This document shows positions 43,868 to 52,586 of a DNA stretch of 64,000 nucleotides, one piece after another; the stretch's first letter is position 1; each line of letters starts with the position of its first letter. Under the pieces are notes generated by a model, which searched no databases, was not told the DNA's origin, and saw only the letters and a program-made list of their open reading frames with translations. The DNA comes from Planctomycetia bacterium (lineage in GTDB: Bacteria > Planctomycetota > Planctomycetia > Gemmatales > Gemmataceae). The DNA is taken from assembly GCA_005772955.1 (NCBI GenBank), contig SXID01000029.1:1-64000 (forward strand). Reading direction: 5' to 3'. The position numbers were made by a program, and so were the translations under genes.

Positions 43868-44476
43868 ATGCGGATCGGGGTAGTCAGCGACACCCACGAC
43901 CGCCAGGAGGCGGTTGCGGAAGCTGTTCGCCTCCTGTTAGAGCAGGAGGTCGAACTCATCCTGCATTGCGGCGACATCGAATCACCAGAGACGGTCCGCG
44001 TCTTCAAGCCGATCCCCACGCACTTCGTGTTCGGTAACTGGGACAAGGACAAGGTGAGACTCGCGGCCGCGATCAAGGACACGGGCGGCACGCACTACGA
44101 GTCGTTCGGCGCGCTGACCTTGTGCGAGAAGCGCATCGCATGGGTTCACAGTCACGAGCGCCACCAGTTACGGCAGTTGGAGAACGCCGACTTTTTCGAC
44201 TACGTGTTCTACGGTCACACGCACGTCCGCGAACAGCACCGAACCGGGCGCACGCTGGTCGCGAACCCCGGCGCGCTGTTCCGCGCGAACCCAAAGACCT
44301 GCATCGTGCTCGACCTCATCACGGGCGAGATCAAGCCCATCATCGTGCCGACGAAACCGGCGGGTGCCGCGGCTCCGCACGCCGCAACCGCGGCCCTCGA
44401 CGCCGGTACCGGCTCGATCATCATGCCGCCCGGTTCGCTGCCAGACACGTCTGCTCCTCCGCCCGCTTCCAACTGA
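43868..44476 (+). CDS. YfcE/MJ0936-family metallophosphodiesterase
   Basis: 202 residues. It has the complete set of metallophosphoesterase motifs: GVVSDTHD at the N-terminus, HCGDIES, VFGNWDKD, WVHSHE and YGHTHVREQ. The family hydrolyses phosphodiesters with two metal ions; the natural substrate is unknown in most members. A Pro/Ala/Gly-rich tail of about 40 residues is extra. It stands between the secreted hypothetical protein and the TIGR03000 relic. Confidence 0.88.
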   Translation: MRIGVVSDTHDRQEAVAEAVRLLLEQEVELILHCGDIESPETVRVFKPIPTHFVFGNWDKDKVRLAAAIKDTGGTHYESFGALTLCEKRIAWVHSHERHQLRQLENADFFDYVFYGHTHVREQHRTGRTLVANPGALFRANPKTCIVLDLITGEIKPIIVPTKPAGAAAPHAATAALDAGTGSIIMPPGSLPDTSAPPPASN

Positions 44477-44542
44477 TCCTGTCTCCTCTTACCTTTCCCT
44501 CTCGGCACGCGCATCGCGGTACGCCCTTCGTGGAGAAACGCC

Positions 44543-44774
44543 ATGCTTCCCCGTCGCGGCCGACGTGTGTCTGAACGGCCCATCGGTCAACGGCACGGCG
44601 AGCGAGGAGGGCGTGCTCGCATCCCCGGCGTTGATGCCGGGCGAGAAATTCACGTTCGAGGTAAAGGCCCGCTGGACAAGTCACGGAAAGACCTACGAGA
44701 GCGTCCAGGCTGCGACGCTCGGCCCCGGCGACCGCAGTCGTCTGTTCGTCGTATCGGGAACCGAAGTGAAGTAA
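44543..44774 (+). pseudogene. Relic of a TIGR03000-domain gene
   Basis: Behind a good GGAG site and ATG at 44543 the frame is lost by one base. The other frame reads FPVAADVCLNGPSV, then ALMPGEKFTFEVKARWTSHG, then a final stop at 44774. The pattern is that of a TIGR03000 domain (secreted PADAxxxxDG modules of planctomycetes). The signal peptide expected for such proteins is missing, so only part of the gene remains. A sequencing error right after the ATG cannot be excluded. Confidence 0.55.
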
Positions 44775-44841
44775 GTGGAAACTTGGATCACAGCGCTTCC
44801 GCCCTGTGACTTTATCCCGCGGCGCGACGTACACTGTGGGT

Positions 44842-46380
44842 ATGCCAATACTCTTGGTGTTCGTCCTCATCGCCGCGTGCCTGCCAGTTGAGTGGCCGCA
44901 GCCGCCGTTCGCGCCCGCGCGCGAGGCGGCGTTCGGGCTGACGGTCGGGGCCGTGGCAATCGTCCTGGCACTCGCCGGCGCGCTCCGCACCTGGGTGGTT
45001 CGCACGCTCCGCCGCGACCCGTCCCGTCGGTACGAGGTCGCGCGGTCGTACAACAAGTGGCGCCGGTTCCTGTTCTTCGTGAACATCGGCACGGTGACCA
45101 CGTGTGTCCTCGCCTTCGGCTGGGGGTGGCTCGCGCAGCGCGAGTTGCTCGTCTTCTGGAACAAGTCCGCGCAACTCGCACCATTCGCCGAACTCGCCGT
45201 CCCGCTCCCGTACTTCGTCATCCTCATCGGCTGCTGGCTCATTTACTACGACGCGGAACGCGCCCTCCACCGCGTGCTTCACCTCGGCGACCGCCCGTTC
45301 TGGCCGCGGTCCGCGTACCTGCTCCACAACGTCAGGCAGTTCGCCCTCATGGTGATGCTGCCCGTCGCACTGATCGTAACGCAGCAGACGCTCAACCGGT
45401 ACGCGCCAGAAACCACACGGACTGTCGTGTACAAGGTCGCGTCTCTGGCCGTCGTGCCGTGCATGATCTTGTTCATGCCGCTCTTGATGAAGCCGCTTCT
45501 GGGGTTGAAGTCGATGCCACCGGGGCCAACACGCGACCGGTTTGAGGCGCTCGCGAAGCGGCTCGACTTCCGCTGCGCGGACTTCCTCGTGTGGAACACC
45601 CACGGCGCATCGATCAACGCGTTCATCACGGGATTGTTACCCCGCGTGCGGTATGTCGTGTTTACCGACCGCATCCTCGAAGACCTGCCCGCGGACGAAC
45701 TCGACGCGGTATTCGGGCACGAGGTCGGGCACGCGAAGCACGGCCACATCTGGCTGTACGCGGGGTTCCTCACGCTCAGTCTCTCTGTTCTCGCTGCCCT
45801 GGTCTTGTTCCTCACGAAATACATCGACTCGGCCACGTCTGAAGACATGTTGCGTCTGCGGATGTGGCTGGAGGGATTCAAGTCGTGGCTCGCGTTGCCG
45901 CCGGTCGCGCTGGTCACGGCCTACCTGTTCGTCGTGTTCGGGGCGTTGTCGCGCCGCTGCGAGCGGCAAGCCGACCTGTTCGGGTGCAAAACGATGTCAT
46001 GCACAGACCCGGTCTGCACCGGGCACGACGAGAAGACCGTTTACCCGCCCGGCGGGAGTTGCCTGTGCCCAACCGGTATCCGAACCTTCGCCCATGCGCT
46101 CGATCGCGTGCGCGAACTAAACGGCATGGAACACGAGAGCGGGGGACGCGCACTGCGACGCGTGTTGCGAGCGGTGTGGGGATGGTTGCGAGCCTGGCAG
46201 CACGGCCCGATGTCGCAACGCATCGCGTACTTGCTCGGACTGACCGACCGCCTGGCCGACGAACCGCGATTCCAGCGCCGATTGTTCGCCTTCAAGTGCG
46301 TGTTGATGCTGTCCTTGCTGGTGGCGTTGGTGGCGCTGGGCGAAGCCGTTGGGTGGAAAGACTTGTTCGACGCGATGTAG
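44842..46380 (+). CDS. M48-family metalloprotease with several membrane helices
   Basis: 512 residues. The zinc site HEVGH is at residues 293-297, and the downstream CERQADLFG supplies the third ligand (Glu) of the M48 family. About seven hydrophobic helices place it in the membrane, as in the CAAX/Ste24 and HtpX types. An extra Cys-rich stretch (FGCKTMSC, DPVC, GGSCLC) follows the third-ligand motif. The start is the ATG at 44842; the open frame begins slightly earlier. Likely a membrane-protein quality-control protease; the target is unknown. Confidence 0.85.
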   Translation: MPILLVFVLIAACLPVEWPQPPFAPAREAAFGLTVGAVAIVLALAGALRTWVVRTLRRDPSRRYEVARSYNKWRRFLFFVNIGTVTTCVLAFGWGWLAQRELLVFWNKSAQLAPFAELAVPLPYFVILIGCWLIYYDAERALHRVLHLGDRPFWPRSAYLLHNVRQFALMVMLPVALIVTQQTLNRYAPETTRTVVYKVASLAVVPCMILFMPLLMKPLLGLKSMPPGPTRDRFEALAKRLDFRCADFLVWNTHGASINAFITGLLPRVRYVVFTDRILEDLPADELDAVFGHEVGHAKHGHIWLYAGFLTLSLSVLAALVLFLTKYIDSATSEDMLRLRMWLEGFKSWLALPPVALVTAYLFVVFGALSRRCERQADLFGCKTMSCTDPVCTGHDEKTVYPPGGSCLCPTGIRTFAHALDRVRELNGMEHESGGRALRRVLRAVWGWLRAWQHGPMSQRIAYLLGLTDRLADEPRFQRRLFAFKCVLMLSLLVALVALGEAVGWKDLFDAM

Positions 46381-46414
46381 AAGCAGACCCACCCCTGGCC
46401 CCTCCCGCAGGAAA

Positions 46415-46474
46415 GAGCCGCTCGCGGTTTCGCGAGTCGCGCTACCGGAACGCTCGCGAAACCGCGAGCGGCTC
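46415..46474. repeat. Perfect 22-bp inverted repeat
   Basis: Arms 46415-46436 and 46453-46474 (GAGCCGCTCGCGGTTTCGCG) are exact complements. The neighbouring text contains CCTCCCGCAGGAA and TTTCCTTCAGGAAGGGGG, which belong to the same repeat type as the arms at 42188. The stretch 46381-46594 holds no gene. Confidence 0.85.
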
Positions 46475-46594
46475 AGACAAGCAAGTTCTTCCTCCCCTTT
46501 CCTTCAGGAAGGGGGTCTTCTTCTCGCTCTATGCGGGAGGAACCGCATGGGGTACGATAGTTTTCGACCGACGACCGACTCTGGAGTGAGCACG

Positions 46595-48391
46595 ATGAGC
46601 GACACCCCGCCACCGTCCGCAGCAACACCCACCCGTTTTCGCTGGCCGTGGGCCGTCGCGCTCGCACTCGGGTGCGGCATGGCCTACCTCACGTTCGAGG
46701 CGGTCGCCGGAAACACGGAACCGCAACCGCCCGCCGAACCGCAGAACAAGAAACAACTCGGGATGTCGCGCCTTGATGGGCAGGACACCATCGCACTCCG
46801 CCGAGATGACAAGGACAAGAAAGACGAAAAAGAGAAGAAGAAGGTCGCGGCCCCGGAACTCGAAGGCGGCATCGCGTGGCTCAACACCGGCGGCCCGCTT
46901 ACACTCAAGAAAGACCTCAAGGGCAAGATCGTCATCCTCGACTTCTGGACGCTGTGCTGCATCAACTGCATCCACGTCATCCCCGACTTCGCGAAACTCG
47001 AAAAGAAATACCCGAACGAGTTGGTAATCATCGGCGTTCACTCACCGAAGTTCGAGAACGAGAAAGAGACCGCGAGCATCCGCAAGGCAATTCTTCGTTA
47101 CCAGATCGAACACCCGGTCGTGAACGACGCGAACCACAAAATCTGGGATAAGTACGAGGTCGACGCGTGGCCGACGCTCGTGGTCATCGACCCCGAAGGG
47201 AATCTCGTCGGATACGCATCCGGCGAGGGGAACTTTGAACTGCTCGATGTCGTGGTCTCGAAACTGATCGACGAGCACAAGAAGAAGAAAACGCTCGACG
47301 AAAAACCGATCCGCTTCGACCTCGCGAAGTTCCGCGAGACCGGTGACACGCCGCTGTTCTTCCCCGGTAAGGTCGTCGCCGACGAAAAGGGCAAACGCCT
47401 GTTCATCGCGGACAGCACACACCACCGCGTCGTGGTGACGGACCTACAAGGGAACAAGGTCGCGGTGATCGGCACCGGCACGCCAGGCAAAACGGACGGT
47501 GCGTTCGACAAGGCGCAGTTCGACGACCCGCAGGGCATGGTGGTTCGCGGCGACACGGTGTTCGTGGCCGACCGCAAGAACCACCTCATTCGCGAAATCG
47601 ATCTGAAGGCGAAGACGGTCACCACGATCGCGGGCAACGGAGAACAGGACCACGACATCGACAGCCGTCGGCTGGTGCAGTCTGTGGGCGCGAAAGAGAT
47701 CGGTTTGAACAGCCCATGGGATCTGGCGCTCGAAGGCGACAAGCTCTACGTCGCGATGGCCGGGCACCACCAAATCTGGTTGCTCAACCTGAAAGAAAAG
47801 AACCTCGTGCCCTACGCCGGCAACGGCCGCGAAACTATTGGCGACGGTGCGCTACGCAAGTCGATGTTCGCACAGCCGAGTGGCCTGGTGAGCGACGGCA
47901 AACACCTGTACGTCGCAGACAGCGAAATCAGCGCGCTGCGTAAGGTGCCGCTGGACCCTGAGGGCAAGGTTGAAACGCTGGTCGGTCGCGGGTTGTTCGT
48001 GTTCGGCGACGTGGACGGCCCCGGCCAGATCGCGGACGACCCCCTGATGCTCAAGGCGGAAGCCCGGCTCCAGCACGCGCTCGGTGTGACCTACGCGGAC
48101 GGCAAGGTGTACGTTGCGGACACGTACAACAGCAAGATCCGCGTCTTCGACCTGAAGACCGGCGAGTTGAAGTCGCTGGTGGGCGGCAACCCGCTTGGCT
48201 GGTTCGGCCCGACGACGTTCAACGAGCCGGCCGGGATCAGTTACGCGGGTGGCAAACTCTACGTCGCGGACACGAACGCGCACCGCATTCGCGTCGTGGA
48301 CGTGGCGACGAAAGCCGTGACAACGCTGCAACTCAAGGGTGTCGAACCGCCACTGGCGCCGAAGGAAGTGAAGAAGGAACCGAAGAAGTAG
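46595..48391 (+). CDS. Membrane-anchored thioredoxin-like protein with NHL beta-propeller
   Basis: 598 residues. The ATG at 46595 is preceded by GGAG. A membrane helix (PWAVALALGCGMAYL) and a Lys-rich linker precede a thioredoxin-like domain with the redox site CCINC (121-125) and VDAWPTLVVIDPEGN. The C-terminal half is an NHL-repeat propeller, with units such as RLFIADSTHHRVVV, VFVADRKNHLIREID and VYVADTYNSKIRVFD. The domain order is that of animal NHLRC2. The following two genes encode DsbD-type proteins, so a shared function in extracytoplasmic thiol reduction is plausible. Confidence 0.88.
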   Translation: MSDTPPPSAATPTRFRWPWAVALALGCGMAYLTFEAVAGNTEPQPPAEPQNKKQLGMSRLDGQDTIALRRDDKDKKDEKEKKKVAAPELEGGIAWLNTGGPLTLKKDLKGKIVILDFWTLCCINCIHVIPDFAKLEKKYPNELVIIGVHSPKFENEKETASIRKAILRYQIEHPVVNDANHKIWDKYEVDAWPTLVVIDPEGNLVGYASGEGNFELLDVVVSKLIDEHKKKKTLDEKPIRFDLAKFRETGDTPLFFPGKVVADEKGKRLFIADSTHHRVVVTDLQGNKVAVIGTGTPGKTDGAFDKAQFDDPQGMVVRGDTVFVADRKNHLIREIDLKAKTVTTIAGNGEQDHDIDSRRLVQSVGAKEIGLNSPWDLALEGDKLYVAMAGHHQIWLLNLKEKNLVPYAGNGRETIGDGALRKSMFAQPSGLVSDGKHLYVADSEISALRKVPLDPEGKVETLVGRGLFVFGDVDGPGQIADDPLMLKAEARLQHALGVTYADGKVYVADTYNSKIRVFDLKTGELKSLVGGNPLGWFGPTTFNEPAGISYAGGKLYVADTNAHRIRVVDVATKAVTTLQLKGVEPPLAPKEVKKEPKK

Positions 48392-48408
48392 GCACTGACT
48401 CTGCTTGC

Positions 48409-48538
48409 CATCTCCCCTTGCGGGAGATGGTGGTCGGCGCTTCGCCGACCGGGTGAGGGGTGAAGTTTACCGCGAGTGAAGCCTTTCCCCTCACCCCGCC
48501 GCGAAGCGCGGCGACCCTCTCCCGCAAGGGGAGAGGGC
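48409..48538. repeat. Composite palindrome between the thioredoxin/NHL and DsbD-alpha genes
   Basis: Nested palindromes: CATCTCCCCTTGCGGGAGATG, TCGGCGCTTCGCCGA, and the right-hand unit CCCTCTCCCGCAAGGGGAG (48515-48533), identical over 19 bases to the insert in queA. The element ends 15 bases before the ribosome-binding site of the next gene. Confidence 0.9.
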
Positions 48539-48564
48539 GAAGAGAAAATCAAGAGGAGCTTCCC

Positions 48565-49149
48565 ATGACCCGCGTTTACCTAGTGGCGTTCGCGATGACC
48601 GTGGCCGCGCTGCTCGCGGTCGTGCCCGGTTCCGCGATCGCCCAGAAGTGGTACGAAAAGGCCGTGAAGAAGGTCGAAGGTCGCTTCACGCCTGCAGAGG
48701 CGAAGCCCGGTCAAACGGTCACGTTCACGCTCACCGTCGAACTCAACGACGGCTACCACACCTACCCACTGGTTCAGCCCGACAAGAAGGCCGACAGCAT
48801 GGTGAACGTGATCAAGTTCCCGACCGCGGACCGGCTCATCTTCGTGGGCAAGCCGGAAGACCCGAAGGACTTCGCCACGAAGGAAGAGCCGGACCTCGGC
48901 ATCAAGGAACTGCGTTACTGCCCTGGCACCGCGGTCTACACCCGCAAGGCGGTCGTGTCGCCTAAAACACTCGCGGGCGCCACCACGGTGAAGCTCACGA
49001 CGTTCAGTCTGAGCGTGTGCGACAAGAACAACTGCTTCCCCGCGAAGAACGTGCCTATCGAAGCCGCGTTCAAGGTACTCGACGGCCCCGCAGTGCCCGT
49101 GGAAAAAGCCTACGCCGACGAAGTGACGAAAGCGATTGGCGAGAAGTGA
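48565..49149 (+). CDS. Secreted DsbD alpha-domain-like protein
   Basis: 194 residues with a signal peptide (AMTVAALLAVVPGSAIA) and an AGAGGAG ribosome-binding site. The mature part matches the N-terminal (alpha) domain of DsbD: FTPAEAKPGQTVTFTLTV, LGIKELRYCPGTAVYT and LSVCDKNNCFPAK, the last carrying two Cys that could be the exchange pair. It has no membrane part, so it would work in the periplasm with the full DsbD encoded next. A strong terminator follows. Confidence 0.8.
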   Translation: MTRVYLVAFAMTVAALLAVVPGSAIAQKWYEKAVKKVEGRFTPAEAKPGQTVTFTLTVELNDGYHTYPLVQPDKKADSMVNVIKFPTADRLIFVGKPEDPKDFATKEEPDLGIKELRYCPGTAVYTRKAVVSPKTLAGATTVKLTTFSLSVCDKNNCFPAKNVPIEAAFKVLDGPAVPVEKAYADEVTKAIGEK

Positions 49150-49253
49150 GCCTCGAATAACGCGTGCCCGGTTCGCGTCTGCAAGGTCATCTCGAAGCGT
49201 GCGGTATGCCTCCTTCACCGGGCAGACCGGCATGTCAGCCCTTGATCAATAGA

Positions 49254-49287
49254 AAAGCCCACGGGTTCCGTGGGCTTTGTTCTTGTT
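49254..49287 (+). terminator. Intrinsic terminator after the DsbD-alpha gene
   Basis: Stem AAAGCCCACGG (49254-49264) with its complement at 49268-49278, a three-base loop and a following T-rich GTTCTTGTT run. It is the most canonical terminator in the window and separates the gene from dsbD, whose ATG is at 49310. Confidence 0.85.
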
Positions 49288-49309
49288 CCACCCGTCGCGG
49301 TGCCACGCC

Positions 49310-51505
49310 ATGTTCCGATCCACCCTCTCGGCCGCGCTTTTCGTTCTGTGCGTTCTCGCCGCGCCCGCCCGCGCACAGTTCGACGATCCGCCATTCGGAA
49401 AAGACCCCGGCTTCCCCGTCGCGAACAAGCTACCGAAAGGCTTCGACCAACTCGCGAACGTGGAACTCGCGGTGACGCCCGCAAAGGCGAAGTGGGGCGA
49501 AACGGTCACGGTGAAGCTGACGGTGAAGTTGAAGAACGGCGGCACCACGTACCCGTTCCTCGGCGAGAAGAGTGGTCAGGATTCGCGCAACACGCTGGCC
49601 GACCCGCTGCCGGTGGGTGACCTCGTCTTCATCGGCACCGTCGCCAACCCGACCGCCGGGCTAAAGCGCAAGCCGCGCGAGGGCAGCATTGGCGAGGACG
49701 ATTACTACGACGAGGCAGTGACGTGGGAGTTCAAGGCGGTCGTCTCGCCACGCGCGAAACCGGGCCAGAAGACGGTCGACCTCGGCGACACTTCGGTTCA
49801 GGTGTGCAAGGCCACCTGCATCACCGCAAGGGGTAAAGAGCTGCCCACCGCGACACTCGAAGTGTTGGAGGGCGCGTCCACCAACGTGAAATTGGAAGAC
49901 CTCGCGGCGGCGCTGGAGGTACTGAAGGTCGAGAAGGCCGTGATCCCGGACCGCGGGAAGCCGGGTCTGAGCACCCCACCGTCCCCATCGACCGGCACCG
50001 CGAGCAAGACCGATATGCGCAAGGACGCCAAGCCGGCTGACGCTTACGCCGAAGAACTCAAGACGATCGCAGCAGCGATCGTTCCGGCCGAAGAAGGGAC
50101 CGGCGCGAGCGGTGGCAAGCAAACCGGCCTGTGGGCATTCATCGCGACCGCGGCGATGTGGGGGCTGATCTCGCTCGTGACGCCGTGCGTGTTCCCGATG
50201 ATCCCGATTACGGTGAGCATCTTCCTCAAACAGGCGCACGGTTCGTTCCGCGAGCGATTGAAGTTGGCCGGGGTGTATAGCCTCACCATCATCTCGGTGC
50301 TCGGCGTGTCCGCGTTCGCGCTCCTGAAATTCATGGCGTGGCTCAGCGCGCACCCGGTCACCAACGTGCTGCTCGCGCTGCTGTTCTTGGTGCTGGCGCT
50401 AAGTCTTTTCGGGATGTATGAAATCTCGCTGCCGAACTCGCTCCAGAAGCGGTTGCAGTCGAAGCAGTCGAAGGGCGGGGTGGTCGGCACCATCTTCGGC
50501 GCGCTGGCGTTCACGGTCATCAGTTTCACGTGCGTGGCGCCGTTCCTGGGCGGGTTCGCGGGCATCTCGGCCGGCAACGACGGGAACGGAAGTCTGATCT
50601 CGCTCCCGACAGCAAAGGAGATCGCGGGCGGGTTGGCGTTTGCGACCGCGTTCGCGGCCCCGTTCTTCATTCTCGCGCTCGTGCCGGGACTGATGAAGGC
50701 GCTGCCCAAGTCTGGCGGGTGGCTCGACAGCGTGAAGGTGGTGATGGGCTTTCTGGAACTCGCAGCGGCGATGAAATTCCTGCGCACCGCTGAACTGCGA
50801 GTGTTCCCAACGCCGCTCTACTTCACCTACGACGTGGTGCTGGGCGGCTGGGTCGCGATCAGCGTTGCCTGCGGGTTGTACCTCCTGAACGTGTTCCGGC
50901 TCCCACACGACGAGGAGAAGCCGAACATCAGTGTCCCGCGGTTGTTCTTCGCGTTGCTCTTCCTCGGCTTCGCGCTGTACCTTACGCCCGCGCTCTTCAA
51001 GGGCCACGACGGCAAACCGCAGCGCCCCGCGGGTGTCGTGTACGCCTGGGTCGAGTCGTTCCTACTGCCGGAATCGGAACCGTGGCCAACGGACCTGAAG
51101 GGCGCGATCGAACTGTCCAAAACGAGCGGAAAACCGGTGTTCGTGGACTTCACCGGCATGACCTGCACGAACTGCAAGTACAACGAGGAGAACGTCTTCT
51201 CCCGCCCGGAGTTCCGATCGCAGTTTGAACAGTTCGAGAAAGTGCAACTCTACACGGACGAAGTGCCCGCAGCGGCGTACTTGTCCGACCCAGGATCACG
51301 ACCGCGAAAGGCCGAAGCGTACGCCAACCGCGAGTTTCAGGTCACGGTGTTTGGGGACAGCGCGCTGCCGCTGTACGCGGTGTTGCTCCCGCAACCGGAC
51401 GGAAAATTGAAGATGGTCAAGTATGACGAAGGGAAGATCAACGACCCGGCGAAGTTCGACCAGTTCTTGAAGCGCGCGATGGCGCACGTGAAGCCAAAGA
51501 AGTGA
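49310..51505 (+). CDS. dsbD: Thiol:disulfide interchange protein DsbD
   Basis: 731 residues: signal peptide (AALFVLCVLAAPARA), an alpha domain with VQVCKATCITARG, about eight membrane helices forming the central beta domain (including LVTPCVFPMIPITV and VAPFLGGFAGI), and a C-terminal thioredoxin domain with the CTNC site in TGMTCTNCKYNEENVF. It transfers electrons from cytoplasmic thioredoxin to the periplasm. The alpha domain is preceded by a longer region than in E. coli and a Lys/Ala/Pro-rich linker. With the two upstream genes it forms a thiol-reduction cluster. Confidence 0.9.
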   Translation: MFRSTLSAALFVLCVLAAPARAQFDDPPFGKDPGFPVANKLPKGFDQLANVELAVTPAKAKWGETVTVKLTVKLKNGGTTYPFLGEKSGQDSRNTLADPLPVGDLVFIGTVANPTAGLKRKPREGSIGEDDYYDEAVTWEFKAVVSPRAKPGQKTVDLGDTSVQVCKATCITARGKELPTATLEVLEGASTNVKLEDLAAALEVLKVEKAVIPDRGKPGLSTPPSPSTGTASKTDMRKDAKPADAYAEELKTIAAAIVPAEEGTGASGGKQTGLWAFIATAAMWGLISLVTPCVFPMIPITVSIFLKQAHGSFRERLKLAGVYSLTIISVLGVSAFALLKFMAWLSAHPVTNVLLALLFLVLALSLFGMYEISLPNSLQKRLQSKQSKGGVVGTIFGALAFTVISFTCVAPFLGGFAGISAGNDGNGSLISLPTAKEIAGGLAFATAFAAPFFILALVPGLMKALPKSGGWLDSVKVVMGFLELAAAMKFLRTAELRVFPTPLYFTYDVVLGGWVAISVACGLYLLNVFRLPHDEEKPNISVPRLFFALLFLGFALYLTPALFKGHDGKPQRPAGVVYAWVESFLLPESEPWPTDLKGAIELSKTSGKPVFVDFTGMTCTNCKYNEENVFSRPEFRSQFEQFEKVQLYTDEVPAAAYLSDPGSRPRKAEAYANREFQVTVFGDSALPLYAVLLPQPDGKLKMVKYDEGKINDPAKFDQFLKRAMAHVKPKK

Positions 51506-51550
51506 ACCGCTTGCGGCCGGGTCACGATATGGGTAGAACAACTCCTATTC

Positions 51551-51674
51551 GAGCGCGTTTGGGAACGGTGTAGCGTTGTTTAACGAGCCGCGACCGCAAG
51601 GGAGTGGTTGAGCTTTGCCGCTCCCTTGCGGTCGCGGTTCGTTGAGGTGCTACGCATTGCCTGAAAGCGCTCTA
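51551..51674. mobile_element. 124-bp hairpin repeat, copy 2
   Basis: Near-identical to 21218-21341, with the same ends (GAGCGCGTTTGGGAACGG) and central stem. Here it starts 45 bases after the dsbD stop and lacks the flanking TA on the left. Confidence 0.8.
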
Positions 51675-51923
51675 GTTGTGTGGTTGGTTTAGCTCGGTGC
51701 TTTGCACCAGGACGATGTTGCGTCGTCCGAGCATTTACCAGACGATGCGGCGCGAGGAAGGCTGTTCCAGCACCGCTATCCCGGCCGGGGGGTCATGATC
51801 ACCTTCGGTCTGGATCAACCCCGCGGATCGTCGTTCCGAAGGTGATCATGACCCCCCGGCCGGGGCGGTGCCGTGAGCCTTCCACGAATCAGGTCGAGAA
51901 GTAGACACCACACAACCAACGAC
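51675..51923. repeat. Composite repeat region
   Basis: It contains a hairpin of GGGGGGTCATGATCACCTTC and its complement around 51785-51868, and an outer pair of TTGTGTGGTTGG-like ends. No gene is recognised. The outer pair and the neighbouring 124-bp element suggest that several elements have piled up here. Confidence 0.6.
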
Positions 51924-51953
51924 GAAAGCCCCAGGTGAAAACCTGGGGCTTTC
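51924..51953 (-). terminator. Hairpin terminator of the spoVG gene
   Basis: Perfect 13-bp arms GAAAGCCCCAGGT at 51924-51936 and 51941-51953 around a GAAA loop, 34 bases downstream of the spoVG stop on the minus strand. Confidence 0.8.
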
Positions 51954-51986
51954 GGCTTTTCTGCGACGCTGCAAGCGGCTTCAAAT

Positions 51987-52565
51987 TCACCCGATGCCGT
52001 CGGCGAATCCCTCAACCTTCTTCGCCACCGGGGTCGGCGCGTCGGTCGTCTGGAAGTGCGTGCCCTTCGGGGCCGCATGCGGGCCGTGCGGCTTCACCGT
52101 CTTGCCAATCTCGCTAACCATCGCGCCGTAGCTCACCGGCACATCGTCGTCGTAGTCGAACTCGTCGTAGGTGCAGACGTAGCCCGGCAGTTTCGACCGC
52201 TCTTTCTCCTTCAAATACGACTCCACCACGGCCGACTGAATCAGCTCGCGGGAGCCGCTATGAATGGGGTGCGCAATGTCCGCGTGCAACTTCGCGCGGC
52301 CGTCGGTGGCCCGCATGGCGCGCTGGTCGTCGAGGCGTGTGCCGCACTGGTTGCAGAACCGCGCCCGCAGGTGGTTCTTGCCGCTACAGCGGCAACAGCG
52401 GTCGGTTAACTTGCGACTGGGCATCGCGACAAAGATGCCCTTGGTGCCCTCGATCACCTTCAGATCCCGGACCACGAAGGCGTTGTCGAGGGTGACCGAG
52501 CAGAACGCGAGCAGCCGCTCGTTGTTCTCCTCACACAGCTTGATGCGAACTTCCGTGATGACCAC
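51987..52565 (-). CDS. spoVG: SpoVG-family protein with an inserted zinc ribbon
   Basis: 192 residues. The SpoVG fold is visible in [46 protein letters not shown] and, after an insert, [18 protein letters not shown]. Between PSRK and DIAHPI about 42 extra residues contain two CxxC pairs (Cys57-Cys60 and Cys71-Cys74), a zinc ribbon. A disordered tail follows residue 130. SpoVG proteins bind RNA or DNA and affect division and regulation. The gene lies 21 bp behind ispE on the same strand. Confidence 0.9.
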   Translation of the reverse strand: MVITEVRIKLCEENNERLLAFCSVTLDNAFVVRDLKVIEGTKGIFVAMPSRKLTDRCCRCSGKNHLRARFCNQCGTRLDDQRAMRATDGRAKLHADIAHPIHSGSRELIQSAVVESYLKEKERSKLPGYVCTYDEFDYDDDVPVSYGAMVSEIGKTVKPHGPHAAPKGTHFQTTDAPTPVAKKVEGFADGIG

Positions 52566-52586
52566 CGCACTTCTCCTTCAGCGGGA

